From Actinomycetes bacterium (GTDB lineage: Bacteria > Actinomycetota > Actinomycetes > Actinomycetales > Cellulomonadaceae): DNA of 8,335 nt. The notes beneath the pieces are model-generated. The model searched no databases. It saw nothing but the letters and a program-made list of their open reading frames with translations, and had not been told where the DNA came from. This document shows, in pieces, positions 1 through 6,285 of this stretch; position 1 is the stretch's first letter; every line of letters begins with the position of its first letter. The DNA lies in the NCBI GenBank assembly GCA_023425905.1, contig JAFABT010000009.1, positions 1 to 8,335 on the forward strand, in the 5' to 3' direction. Made by a program: the position numbers and the translations under genes.

Positions 1-1
1 C

Positions 2-1768
2 GTCGCGATCACCCCCGAGGGCTTCGGCGTCGGGCTCGCGGATCCGGTCACGACCGAGCGGGCGATCGTCGCGCCGCACGTCCCCGCGGTGACGGTCGGC
101 CTCGGCGCCGCGAGCTCGAGGGTCAGCGATTACGACGACGCGAGCGTCACCGTCGACCTTCTCGACGGGTCGGGCGAGCCGCTCGCAAGCCTCGTCGTCG
201 CGCAGGGTTCACCGTTCGTCTCCCTCACGGCCCGGGTCGACGTCACCGCGTCGACCTCGGGTGTCTTCGAGGCGAGCGAGGTGCCCGGCGGTGGCACGGC
301 CGCGTACGGAACGCTCGCGTCCGAGGGCCGCACCTGGGCCGTCGTGGCCTCCGGTGGCACCCTCGACGGGTCGACGCTCACGATCCCGGCAGGCGCATCC
401 GCGTCGTTCTACGCGCTCCCGGCCGACGCCCAGCCCCGGGCGCTCGAGGTGCTGGCCCGCGCGGGTGCGGACCCGGTCGTCGGCACGCGGGCCAGCTACG
501 GCGTCGGCGACGGCGTCGCCCGGACGACGATCGCGTACGCGACGGCGTCGGGCGCGCCCACGGCGTTCGTGACGATGCCGCACCACCGCACAGGTCAGCA
601 GCCTCAGCGTGACGGGTGCGGTCTCGGGTCCTACCCGAGCGTCTACGGCACGCTCGACCTGTGCAGCGGTTCGCAGCTCGACTCGTTCGCGCCGCTGCGC
701 GAGCCCGCCCGGACCCTCGACGTGTCCGGCCTGACCGACGAGCAACGGGACGTCGTCGTCGACCAGCTCGCGTCAGACGTCGCCGCGACGCCCGACGCCC
801 CGTCGGACACGTACTTCGGCGGCAAGTGGCTCTACCGGGCGGCGACCCTCGTCACGCTCGGCGAGGAGCTCGGGGCGGCCGACGCCGTCGCCGGGCTGCG
901 GGAGAAGGCGACGGCGGCACTCGTCGAGTGGACCGAACCCCGTGGCTGCGCCGAACGGGATCACCGGTGCTTCGCCTACGACCCGAACGCCCGAGGGGTC
1001 GTCGGCCTCACGCCGTCGTTCGGCTCGGAGGAGTTCAACGACCACCATTTCCACTACGGCTACCACCTCGCGGCGGCTGGCATGCTCGCTGCGGACGACC
1101 CCGAGCTCGTCGCGACCCTCGCGCCGGTGATGAACGTGCTCGCCCAGGACATCGCCGCGGCCACGGCGTCGCAGCACTTCCCCCGGATGCGGAACTTCGA
1201 CGTCTACATGGGCCACTCGTGGGCATCGGGGACGGCACCCTTCGCCGACGGCAACAACCAGGAGTCGAGCTCCGAAGCCGTCAACGCGTGGAACGGCCTG
1301 GGGCTGTGGGCTCGCGCGTCGGGGCAGACCGACCTCGAGACCGAGGCGGCGTACCTCATGTCGACCGAGACGGCCGCGATCACCTACTGGACGGACCTCG
1401 ACCTCACCGACCCGGTGTACGCCGGCTACGGCCGCACGATCGTCACGCTCAACTGGGGCGGCAAGCGCGACTACGCCACGTGGTTCAGCGCGGAGCCGAA
1501 CGCGATGCTCGGGATCCTCCTCATCCCCATGGGCCCGTTCGCCGACTACCTCGCGATCGACGCCGAACGCATCCGGGCCTCGGTCGCCGAGGCGGCACCC
1601 GACGGCTACGGCGTCCAGTTCGGGGACTACCTACTCATGTACCTCGCGCTCGCGGGACCCGACGACGCCGCGACGGCCTGGAAGGAGGCGACGAGCCTGC
1701 CCGACACGTCGATCGACGACGGGAACTCCCGGGCGTACCTGCTCGCCTGGATCGCGGCGCACATGTGA
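2..1768 (+). CDS. GH81 endo-beta-1,3-glucanase, 3' portion (5' end outside window)
   Basis: Glycoside hydrolase family 81 enzymes are inverting endo-beta-1,3-glucanases that cut laminarin, curdlan or fungal wall glucan. The frame is open from base 2 without a stop, so the start lies off the left edge; 588 residues are visible. The first ~200 visible residues are Thr/Val/Ala-rich and fit the N-terminal beta-sandwich domain. The rest fits the C-terminal alpha-helical domain. The family signatures are clear: FNDHHFHYGY (Asp codon at 1040-1042) and NNQESSSEAVNAW (Glu codons at 1262-1264 and 1274-1276). The Asp and first Glu are 74 residues apart and match the positions of the known catalytic acid and base of GH81 enzymes. 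The protein stops soon after the catalytic domain, with no C-terminal carbohydrate-binding module. Secretion is expected for this family, but the signal peptide region is not visible. The gene converges on the abiE remnant with a 17-bp gap. Confidence 0.93.
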   Translation, partial: VAITPEGFGVGLADPVTTERAIVAPHVPAVTVGLGAASSRVSDYDDASVTVDLLDGSGEPLASLVVAQGSPFVSLTARVDVTASTSGVFEASEVPGGGTAAYGTLASEGRTWAVVASGGTLDGSTLTIPAGASASFYALPADAQPRALEVLARAGADPVVGTRASYGVGDGVARTTIAYATASGAPTAFVTMPHHRTGQQPQRDGCGLGSYPSVYGTLDLCSGSQLDSFAPLREPARTLDVSGLTDEQRDVVVDQLASDVAATPDAPSDTYFGGKWLYRAATLVTLGEELGAADAVAGLREKATAALVEWTEPRGCAERDHRCFAYDPNARGVVGLTPSFGSEEFNDHHFHYGYHLAAAGMLAADDPELVATLAPVMNVLAQDIAAATASQHFPRMRNFDVYMGHSWASGTAPFADGNNQESSSEAVNAWNGLGLWARASGQTDLETEAAYLMSTETAAITYWTDLDLTDPVYAGYGRTIVTLNWGGKRDYATWFSAEPNAMLGILLIPMGPFADYLAIDAERIRASVAEAAPDGYGVQFGDYLLMYLALAGPDDAATAWKEATSLPDTSIDDGNSRAYLLAWIAAHM

Positions 1769-1785
1769 GCGAGCAACACGCATGG

Positions 1786-2249
1786 CTAGGACGACCCGAC
1801 GGCGAGCCACGCGTCTCGAACGACGTCGAGTGCGACCTTGGCAGAGATCTGCAGGCGGGTCTGGTGACCGAGCGCGTTTCGCCATACGCCCTCGTCAGGA
1901 GCGTCCGCGAACACCCAGGGCTCCGGTGGTTGGCCCTGCGGACCATGCCGCATGAAGACCTCGTTCGGAGGCGCGCCGGCGGGGCATCGGAGTAGCGCTG
2001 CTCGATCGCCCGTACCTCCGTCGGCCACTGGTAGCCCGCGCCTCCGAGGAGCTGAACCTGGACGCTCGCCACCCCGGGCACACCGACGGTCGACGGCTGA
2101 CTGCCCGACGCCGCGCGGAGCGCGGGACGCCATGCAGCAGAGATCGCAGCGAGCACATGCGAGATGAGATGGTCGCGGCGCACCTGTTCCATGGCGACAC
2201 CGAAGCGTTCGGCTACAGCCGCCCATTCGTCGTGCCGTGAGACCGTCAT
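1786..2249 (-). pseudogene. AbiEii-type nucleotidyltransferase toxin, internally deleted and frameshifted remnant
   Basis: The frame starts at ATG 2249, overlapping the antitoxin stop as ATGA, which is the usual coupling in abiE operons. The first ~38 residues (WAAVAERFGVAMEQVRRDHLISHVLAAIS) are a typical start of the actinobacterial AbiEii/AbiGii family. Around 2133-2138 the sequence jumps in frame to the segment ending GYQWPTEVRAIEQRYSDAPP, normally found about 60 residues later. The missing part should hold the GG-T-L and S-D-D type nucleotidyltransferase motif. A second loss near 1960-1972 shifts the frame; the other frame then continues through EVFMRHG and ALGHQTRL to a TAG at 1786-1788, which looks like the normal C-terminus. 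The lost part should include the K..AW.DR and RDLYDLW-like segment. The remnant is 464 bp, not a multiple of three, roughly half of a usual family gene. A catalytically active toxin is very unlikely. The extents of the losses are recalled from the family, not aligned. Confidence 0.8.
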
Positions 2250-2872
2250 CGGCCCGATGCCGTGCGAACGAGGGTGGCTCGCATCCGCTGGCGGGTAGCG
2301 ATCTCCTCGAGCGTGACCGGGTCGCACTCCCGCCACAGGGCGTCGATCGACTCCTGAGCGTCCACGTCCTCAGCCCGAGCGTCGGCCCGCGCAAGATCGA
2401 GCACGGTCTGCTCGGGCGTGGTCACGAGCACGTGACCCAGCTCCGTCTCCATCGCCACCGCGTCGAGGTCGACCACCGCGCGCTTGACGAACCTGACTTC
2501 GCCCTCGCGGTCCGCGAAGCGCAGCGGTCGACGCTGGGTGGGGACCGCGACGTAGCCGAGGCCGATCGCGCGTGGGAGAGCCCGATGCATCCGAGCAGCG
2601 GTGAGTCCCGTGAGGATCGGCACCCGGTCGCCGTAGAGGGCCGTCGCGATCCCTGCGGTCGCGGCTTCGGTGGTCGGGCGCCATCCGCTTCCGACGTGCT
2701 CCGGCGGCACTCCGCAGTAGATCCCATGGGCGAGCCGGTGAACAACTCCCCGACGCATGAGGATCGACAGTGCTGGTCCTGGGTGAGCGAAGAGATCTAT
2801 GAGGTCCGCTGCCCGAACTGTCCGCATCGGCGAACGCGCGACACGTTGCAGCACCTCTCGTTCGGTGATCAC
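2246..2872 (-). CDS. AbiEi-family antitoxin / autoregulatory winged-helix repressor
   Basis: This is the antitoxin of a type IV toxin-antitoxin pair. AbiEi proteins counter the AbiEii nucleotidyltransferase without a stable complex and repress their own operon through an N-terminal winged-helix domain. Residues 1-55 read as that domain (ITEREVLQRVARSP, then DLIDLF, RRGVVHRLAHGIY). The remainder fits the C-terminal antitoxin domain, including GLTAARMHRALPRAI, EVRFVKR and LVTTPEQTVLDLA. The length is 208 residues, normal for the actinobacterial group. GTG 2872 is the chosen start because the family-like sequence begins there (VITEREVL) and a TAAGAT -10 element lies exactly 7 bases upstream, fitting a leaderless mRNA. 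An in-frame ATG at 2908 would add 12 residues, but it lies inside the operator and has no ribosome binding site. A GGAGG at 2888-2892 is 15 bases away, too far to serve the GTG. The gene looks intact although its toxin partner is broken. It follows the glycosyltransferase with 47 bp between. Confidence 0.88.
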   Translation of the reverse strand: MITEREVLQRVARSPMRTVRAADLIDLFAHPGPALSILMRRGVVHRLAHGIYCGVPPEHVGSGWRPTTEAATAGIATALYGDRVPILTGLTAARMHRALPRAIGLGYVAVPTQRRPLRFADREGEVRFVKRAVVDLDAVAMETELGHVLVTTPEQTVLDLARADARAEDVDAQESIDALWRECDPVTLEEIATRQRMRATLVRTASGR

Positions 2873-2914
2873 TATGCAGATCTTAGTCCTCCGGAATAAG
2901 GTTTGCATAGTGAT
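2868..2914 (-). promoter_or_regulatory. Candidate AbiEi operator: perfect 11-bp inverted repeat
   Basis: ATCACTATGCA at 2868-2878 and its exact reverse complement TGCATAGTGAT at 2904-2914 are separated by 25 bp (36 bp between centres, seen directly). One arm covers the GTG start and the predicted transcription start of abiEi; the other falls where the -35 region would be. Characterised AbiEi proteins repress their promoters by binding paired inverted-repeat sites, so this is the likely autoregulatory operator. Binding by this AbiEi is inferred. Confidence 0.7.
2880..2885 (-). promoter_or_regulatory. Predicted -10 element (TAAGAT) of a leaderless abiEi transcript
   Basis: On the minus strand TAAGAT matches the actinobacterial TANNNT consensus. 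Seven bases (CTGCATA) separate it from the GTG start, so transcription would begin at or next to the start codon. No good TTGACA-like -35 is visible. The element lies between the two arms of the inverted repeat. Confidence 0.55.
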
Positions 2915-2919
2915 AGCAC

Positions 2920-3726
2920 TCAGCCGCGCGACCAGCGTCTCGCCCACCGGGTCCACGGCGGCGCCTCGGCCCAGTTGAGGTGGAGCGTGCGCCAGGCGCG
3001 GTCGAGCCGGCGGCGACGCTGCGCCCTGCCGCGGAGCGAGCGCGCGCTGACGCCGACCCGCCAGCCGTGCGCGAACCGCGTCCCAGCCTCGGGCCCGAGG
3101 CGGAAGGCGAGGTCAAGGTCGTCGTGCACCTCGGAGTCGATCCGCTCGACCTCCTCGCGGACGCGCAGCCACGCCTCGCGACGCATCGCCATGCACGAGC
3201 CCCACATCGGGACGTGCCCGAGGGCGAGGTGCGTGAGGACGTAGTACGTGCCGAGGTAGCCGATCGACGCGGCGGTGCGGACCCCGCGCGGCAGGTCGTG
3301 GAAGAGGCCCGTCCCCGTGAGCGCCTCGATCCGTGGCTCCGCCGCGAGGTGCTCGACCGCGGTCTGGACCCACCGCTCGTCCGGCCGGGAGTCGGCGTCG
3401 AGTCGGGCGATGATGTCGCCGCGCGCGGCGTCGTACCCGGTCGACGCGGCGGCCGGAATCCCGACGCGCGGTTCGGTGACGACGACGGCGCCCCAGCGCC
3501 TGGCCACCTCGGCCGAGCCGTCCGTCGACCCGTTGTCGACGACGACGACCTCGAGCGGCGCCATCGTCTGTCGCGCCAAGAGCTCGAGGCAGCGCTCGAG
3601 CGCGGGGGCGTCGTCCCGGACGGGGATGACGACGGACACCGTGAGGGCTCGTCGTCGAGCGTCCGGCGCCTCGGCGACCCGCGGCGGGTCGTCGGCGGCC
3701 GGGTCGCGGGGTCGATCGTCGGTCAC
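2920..3726 (-). CDS. Family 2 glycosyltransferase (GT-A fold)
   Basis: GT2 enzymes transfer sugar from a nucleotide-sugar to an acceptor, here perhaps a cell-wall polymer, exopolysaccharide or glycolipid; the substrate cannot be read from the sequence. After a charged, probably disordered N-terminus, residues 29-112 carry the nucleotide-binding half: VSVVIPVRDDAPALERCL, VVVVDNGSTDGS, then the metal-binding DAD at 110-112 (ARLDADSRPDERWV). WGSCMAMRREAW (175-186) and HDDLDLAFRL (201-210) fit the acceptor-side motifs with the catalytic-base acidic residue. The C-terminal tail is Arg/Trp-rich, and there are no clear membrane helices, so it is probably cytoplasmic or peripheral. At 268 residues it is close to a minimal GT-A domain. 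The start is GTG 3726, preceded by GGAGG at 3731-3735 with only 4 bases of spacing; the open frame upstream of it lacks family-like sequence. It diverges from the IrrE-like gene. Confidence 0.87.
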   Translation of the reverse strand: MTDDRPRDPAADDPPRVAEAPDARRRALTVSVVIPVRDDAPALERCLELLARQTMAPLEVVVVDNGSTDGSAEVARRWGAVVVTEPRVGIPAAASTGYDAARGDIIARLDADSRPDERWVQTAVEHLAAEPRIEALTGTGLFHDLPRGVRTAASIGYLGTYYVLTHLALGHVPMWGSCMAMRREAWLRVREEVERIDSEVHDDLDLAFRLGPEAGTRFAHGWRVGVSARSLRGRAQRRRRLDRAWRTLHLNWAEAPPWTRWARRWSRG

Positions 3727-3730
3727 GGGT

Positions 3731-3735
3731 CCTCC
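3731..3735 (-). promoter_or_regulatory. Ribosome binding site (GGAGG) of the glycosyltransferase
   Basis: GGAGG on the minus strand lies 4 bases before GTG 3726. It decides that start over the open frame extending further upstream. The spacing is a little short, but no competing in-frame start has a better site. Confidence 0.6.
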
Positions 3736-3819
3736 GGGTGGGCTCCGGCCTAGCGTCTCGCGGAACGTCGCTCGAGGCGCGGCGCACCGATCCTCGCACC
3801 TGATCGCGGCGACGGGCGG

Positions 3820-3825
3820 CACAAT
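3820..3825 (+). promoter_or_regulatory. Possible -10 element (CACAAT) with a leaderless ATG 7 bases downstream
   Basis: CACAAT is followed by exactly 7 bases and ATG 3833, the same geometry as the TAAGAT, TACTCT and TAGGGT elements elsewhere in the window. The first base departs from TANNNT. It would drive the small leader ORF and the IrrE-like gene. Confidence 0.4.
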
Positions 3826-3832
3826 GGCTCCC

Positions 3833-3886
3833 ATGCGCGGCTCCCCACTCCTTGCGACAGGCACGGACGGGACAGGCACCACGTGA
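3833..3886 (+). CDS. Possible 17-residue leader peptide coupled to the IrrE-like gene
   Basis: ATG 3833 opens a 17-codon frame (MRGSPLLATGTDGTGTT) whose TGA at 3884-3886 overlaps the GTG start (3883) of the next gene as GTGA. Together with the predicted -10 placing transcription at this ATG, this suggests a leaderless mRNA whose short first ORF is coupled to the main gene, which has no convincing Shine-Dalgarno sequence of its own. It could instead be chance, or a frameshift could have separated a genuine N-terminus from the main frame. Confidence 0.3.
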   Translation: MRGSPLLATGTDGTGTT

Positions 3887-4797
3887 GCTGGGACGTCGCC
3901 GAGCTCGACCAGCACGAACGCGCGATCGCGGCCGCGGACGCCGTGCTCGCACGGCACTGGCCCGAAGGGACGGGATCGCCCACCCCCGAGGTGCTCGCGG
4001 AACGGATGGGCGTCGAGGTCGTCCTCGGGCAGCCGGAGGGCGGCGCCGCGGTCACGGCGGTCCGGGACGCACGCGGCGCGCGGGTCGTGCTCGCCGCGTC
4101 GCTGCTCCCGTCGCTGCGATCCACCCTGCTGCTCCGGGCGATCGGGCATCTCAGCAGGCCGGGGGCGCCGCAGGCGACCGATCATGTGGGCGACGCGTTC
4201 ACACAGAGCTTCCTATGGGCCATCCGCATGCCCGAGGGGGCGATCGACGCCCTGCGGCAGGAGGGCCTGTCCTGGCCGGAGATCGACAAGCGACTCGGCG
4301 TCGAGCGCAACCGGGCGCTTGCACAGTGGGGCATCTACGGCGCGTTGTCGCTCCGCCGCCAGCGGGCGACCGCCAGCACGAGCCCGCGGCCCGCCCCGGA
4401 CCTGCGCCGCCGTCGCCAGCTTGAGCAGGTCATCGACGTCGTCGCCGGGTATCTGGTCCGTGAGCACCTGTCAGCGACCGGTGGTCTGCCGGTCGAGGTC
4501 GACGAGGAGCTGAGCGCTGGTGTCGAGGCGTACCTGCGCCGCCCGCCTGGGCCTTTCCGGGGGCTGCACGACCTCGACGGTGTCGCGGCCGCGGCCACGC
4601 GCCGCACCCCCGAGCAACTTCTCGCCGAGGTGCGGGACGTCGTCCGCGACGCGAACCGCGTCCGGCTGGCCCCCGCGGGCCGGGACTTCGCTCGGGAGAT
4701 CGGCCTCGTGAGCGCGACGATGGCCCAGTGGCACCCGGAACTGTCCGCCAGTGCCCACAGCGCGATCGTCAACCGCTGGGCCTTCGCGAACCGCTGA
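3883..4797 (+). CDS. ImmA/IrrE-like protein with degenerate HExxH (putative pseudo-metallopeptidase)
   Basis: This is a 304-residue cytoplasmic protein without signal peptide or membrane helices. Residues 35-157 resemble the ImmA/IrrE (M78) layout: an early LAERMGVEVVL segment, a central strand (ARVVLAASLL), a helix at the active-site position (LLRAIGHL, residues 83-90), then FTQSFLWAIRMPE (106-118), like the usual 'A..FA..LLMPE', and a helix-turn-helix-like stretch at 129-150 (GLSWPEIDKRLGVERNRALAQW). The zinc motif HExxH reads RAIGH at 85-89, so the first His and catalytic Glu are missing; peptidase activity is unlikely. A basic linker (156-178, RRQ and RRRR) precedes a C-terminal half of unknown function. 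The start is GTG 3883, overlapping the stop of a possible leader ORF. The gene converges with the acetyltransferase (29-bp gap). The family assignment is by pattern and moderate; it may be an uncharacterised actinobacterial family. Confidence 0.5.
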   Translation: MSWDVAELDQHERAIAAADAVLARHWPEGTGSPTPEVLAERMGVEVVLGQPEGGAAVTAVRDARGARVVLAASLLPSLRSTLLLRAIGHLSRPGAPQATDHVGDAFTQSFLWAIRMPEGAIDALRQEGLSWPEIDKRLGVERNRALAQWGIYGALSLRRQRATASTSPRPAPDLRRRRQLEQVIDVVAGYLVREHLSATGGLPVEVDEELSAGVEAYLRRPPGPFRGLHDLDGVAAAATRRTPEQLLAEVRDVVRDANRVRLAPAGRDFAREIGLVSATMAQWHPELSASAHSAIVNRWAFANR

Positions 4798-4826
4798 CGA
4801 CGGCGCGAGGCAACGACCGACACGCC

Positions 4827-5363
4827 TCACCCGGGGAGAGCGTCCGTCGCGTCCACCTCGTAGACGATCTCGAGCCCGTCCTCCTCGTCCCACTGCTCGC
4901 CGACCACGGCGAAGCCGTACTGCGCGACGAGGCTGTAGGACGCGGAGTTCTCGGGGCTGATGGTGACGCGCACGGTGCGCACGTCCGCGTCATCCGCCGC
5001 TCGCTGCAGCAAGGACTCCAGCGCCGCGCGGGCGTACCCACGACGCCGGTAGGCCGGGTCAACCGCGTAGCCGATCTCAACCATGCCTGCGTGGTCCGGC
5101 GGGCCGTGGTACCCGGCGCGCCCGACCGCCACCCGACGGTCGACGTCCCAGATCACACCCGTCACCCAGGCGGCACTGGTCGGGTCCGCGCGGACCTGCT
5201 CGCTCCGCATGCGCCACACCCCGCGCCAGTCCGGGCCGGCGAAGTACGGCGGCAGTGGAACCGGGCTCGCTGCGTTCGCGGCGGCGAGGTCGCCCGCGGC
5301 CAGCGCATCGAAGGTCGGTCCGTCGAGGTGGACGATGCGGACGTCGACGCGCGGCTGCGGCAT
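4827..5363 (-). CDS. GNAT-family N-acetyltransferase
   Basis: GNAT enzymes transfer acetyl from acetyl-CoA to an amine on a protein, small molecule or antibiotic; the acceptor is not evident here. Motif A is clear at residues 95-116 (VEIGYAVDPAYRRRGYARAAL), with the pyrophosphate-binding R-x-x-G-x-A loop at 106-111. It is followed by a motif B-like ISPENSASYSLVAQYGF (135-151), where the Asn and Tyr are typical. The 178-residue length is normal for a single GNAT domain, and the layout is closest to the RimJ/RimL-like or general stress GNAT groups. The frame is open another 60 codons upstream, but ATG 5363 is chosen because the family-like sequence begins there and TACTCT lies exactly 7 bases before it. 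The gene is probably a single-gene unit, divergent from the lipoprotein pair and convergent with the IrrE-like gene. Confidence 0.88.
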   Translation of the reverse strand: MPQPRVDVRIVHLDGPTFDALAAGDLAAANAASPVPLPPYFAGPDWRGVWRMRSEQVRADPTSAAWVTGVIWDVDRRVAVGRAGYHGPPDHAGMVEIGYAVDPAYRRRGYARAALESLLQRAADDADVRTVRVTISPENSASYSLVAQYGFAVVGEQWDEEDGLEIVYEVDATDALPG

Positions 5364-5370
5364 GCCGACG

Positions 5371-5376
5371 AGAGTA
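5371..5376 (-). promoter_or_regulatory. Predicted -10 element (TACTCT) of a leaderless acetyltransferase transcript
   Basis: TACTCT on the minus strand fits TANNNT and stands 7 bases before ATG 5363. No Shine-Dalgarno sequence is present between it and the start, which supports leaderless initiation. Confidence 0.55.
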
Positions 5377-5495
5377 CGTGCGCCCGCCAGCCCGGGACCT
5401 GCATGGCCACGCCCGAGCGAAGCCAGCCGCCCTGACCGGCGTCGTCCCGCGTCGCCATCGGGCACGATGTCACTGATGACGAACGGTCCGCACGG

Positions 5496-5520
5496 CGCCG
5501 TCCTTGCCTGCCGGACGGCG
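5496..5520. repeat. Inverted repeat (8-bp arms, 9-bp loop) upstream of the lipoprotein promoter
   Basis: CGCCGTCC (5496-5503) and GGACGGCG (5513-5520) are perfect complements around TTGCCTGCC. The element lies about 30 bp upstream of the predicted -10 at 5551, in the 200-bp divergent gap, so it could be a regulator site or a weak hairpin. In such GC-rich DNA chance is also possible. Confidence 0.35.
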
Positions 5521-5550
5521 AGAAGCTGCTCGCGCGGCGCCACGGATCGC

Positions 5551-5556
5551 TAGGGT
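5551..5556 (+). promoter_or_regulatory. Predicted -10 element (TAGGGT) of the lipoprotein operon, leaderless
   Basis: TAGGGT fits the actinobacterial TANNNT -10 and is followed by 7 bases and ATG 5564, with no ribosome binding site between. It supports this start over the in-frame upstream start at 5504 and gives a protein beginning with a proper lipoprotein signal. Confidence 0.55.
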
Positions 5557-5563
5557 CGCTCGC

Positions 5564-6244
5564 ATGGGGCAGCGCGGCGGGGTCGGACGAGCGAGGGCCG
5601 TGGCCGTCGCTCTGACGGTCGCGGTGGCCGCCTCGGGGTGTGCGGGTGTCGGGAGCGGCCACCCGGACGAGGTCGCCCCGTCGGCACCGACCTGGACCGA
5701 CTGGGGCGCCCCGGAGGGGACCGTGTCCTTCGCGGACGGCTCGGCGCTCGCCTCGGCCACCGAGGTGACCTTCGCCAACTCCCTCGGTGACGTCTGGGAC
5801 TGGCAGCTCGTGGGCTCCCCGGATGCGACGACGACGAGCGCGTCACCGCCCGTCACGCTCGAGATGGTGAACACCGGCAACGGCTGCCGGGTGCGGGACG
5901 AGCGGGCGACCGCCGAAGGCGCCGGCGGCGACGACGACGCGGCCTCGACCGCGCTGGTCGAGGGCCGTCTCGCAGGCGCGCGGGTCGTGGCCGGGCCGGC
6001 GCGGGACCTCGTGGGTCTCGGCGAGCCCCTCGGTGAGGACGGGCCGACCCTTGCCGTCGCGCGGGCGCTCGGCCAGGAGGCAGACGGCTCGTGGCTGCTC
6101 GTCACGGCACGGGCGTTCCTCGCGCTCGGTGTGCAGCAGGTGCTCACGGTGCACTGCCCGACGGGCGAGGGCATCGACCTCACCCAAGCGCAGCTCGCGA
6201 TGAACGCGTACACGAAACTGTGGGGCCTTGAACGGCTCCCGTGA
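5564..6244 (+). CDS. Putative lipoprotein of unknown function
   Basis: The product has 226 residues with a lipoprotein signal peptide: Arg-containing N-terminus (residues 3-11), a hydrophobic Ala/Val core (12-23) and a lipobox ending SGC with Cys26. It should therefore be anchored to the outer face of the cytoplasmic membrane. After a Pro/Thr/Trp linker, the mature part is acidic and probably beta-rich (VTFANSLGDVWDWQLVGS). Two further Cys, at 108 and 198, could form a disulfide. I recognise no domain. The start is ATG 5564, chosen from the TAGGGT -10 element 7 bases upstream and the signal peptide. Another putative lipoprotein gene follows after 41 bp in the same direction, so the two are probably co-transcribed and may act together at the cell surface. 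Confidence 0.75.
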   Translation: MGQRGGVGRARAVAVALTVAVAASGCAGVGSGHPDEVAPSAPTWTDWGAPEGTVSFADGSALASATEVTFANSLGDVWDWQLVGSPDATTTSASPPVTLEMVNTGNGCRVRDERATAEGAGGDDDAASTALVEGRLAGARVVAGPARDLVGLGEPLGEDGPTLAVARALGQEADGSWLLVTARAFLALGVQQVLTVHCPTGEGIDLTQAQLAMNAYTKLWGLERLP

Positions 6245-6273
6245 CCTGCGCACGCCCGTGCGCGCACCGAGAT

Positions 6274-6277
6274 GGAG
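6274..6277 (+). promoter_or_regulatory. Ribosome binding site (GGAG) of the second lipoprotein gene
   Basis: GGAG lies 8 bases before ATG 6286 and selects this start over an in-frame GTG at 6241 that would put a Cys/His/Arg-rich stretch before the signal peptide. Unlike the first gene of the pair, this one has a conventional leader, as expected for an internal operon gene. Confidence 0.65.
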
Positions 6278-6285
6278 AACGTGTC

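Noticed and set aside
616..1995. Long plus-strand open frame (459 codons) overlapping the GH81 gene in another frame
   Set aside because: Arg/Pro/Gly-rich shadow translation typical of GC-rich DNA; the GH81 frame carries the family motifs.
2237..2899. Plus-strand open frame of 220 codons opposite abiEi
   Set aside because: The complementary strand encodes a recognisable AbiEi with motifs throughout; this frame resembles nothing known and is the antisense shadow.
3727..4185. Extension of the glycosyltransferase frame to an upstream start at 4185
   Set aside because: The extension is Arg/Pro-rich without GT2 similarity, runs antisense to the IrrE-like gene, and GTG 3726 has a GGAGG.
4798..4826. 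Terminator between the IrrE-like gene and the acetyltransferase
   Set aside because: Only a very weak GAGGC/GCCTC pairing was found near the 29-bp gap, not enough to call.
5364..5543. 60-codon N-terminal extension of the acetyltransferase
   Set aside because: It adds no family-like sequence and would cover the divergent promoter region; ATG 5363 has a well-placed -10 element.
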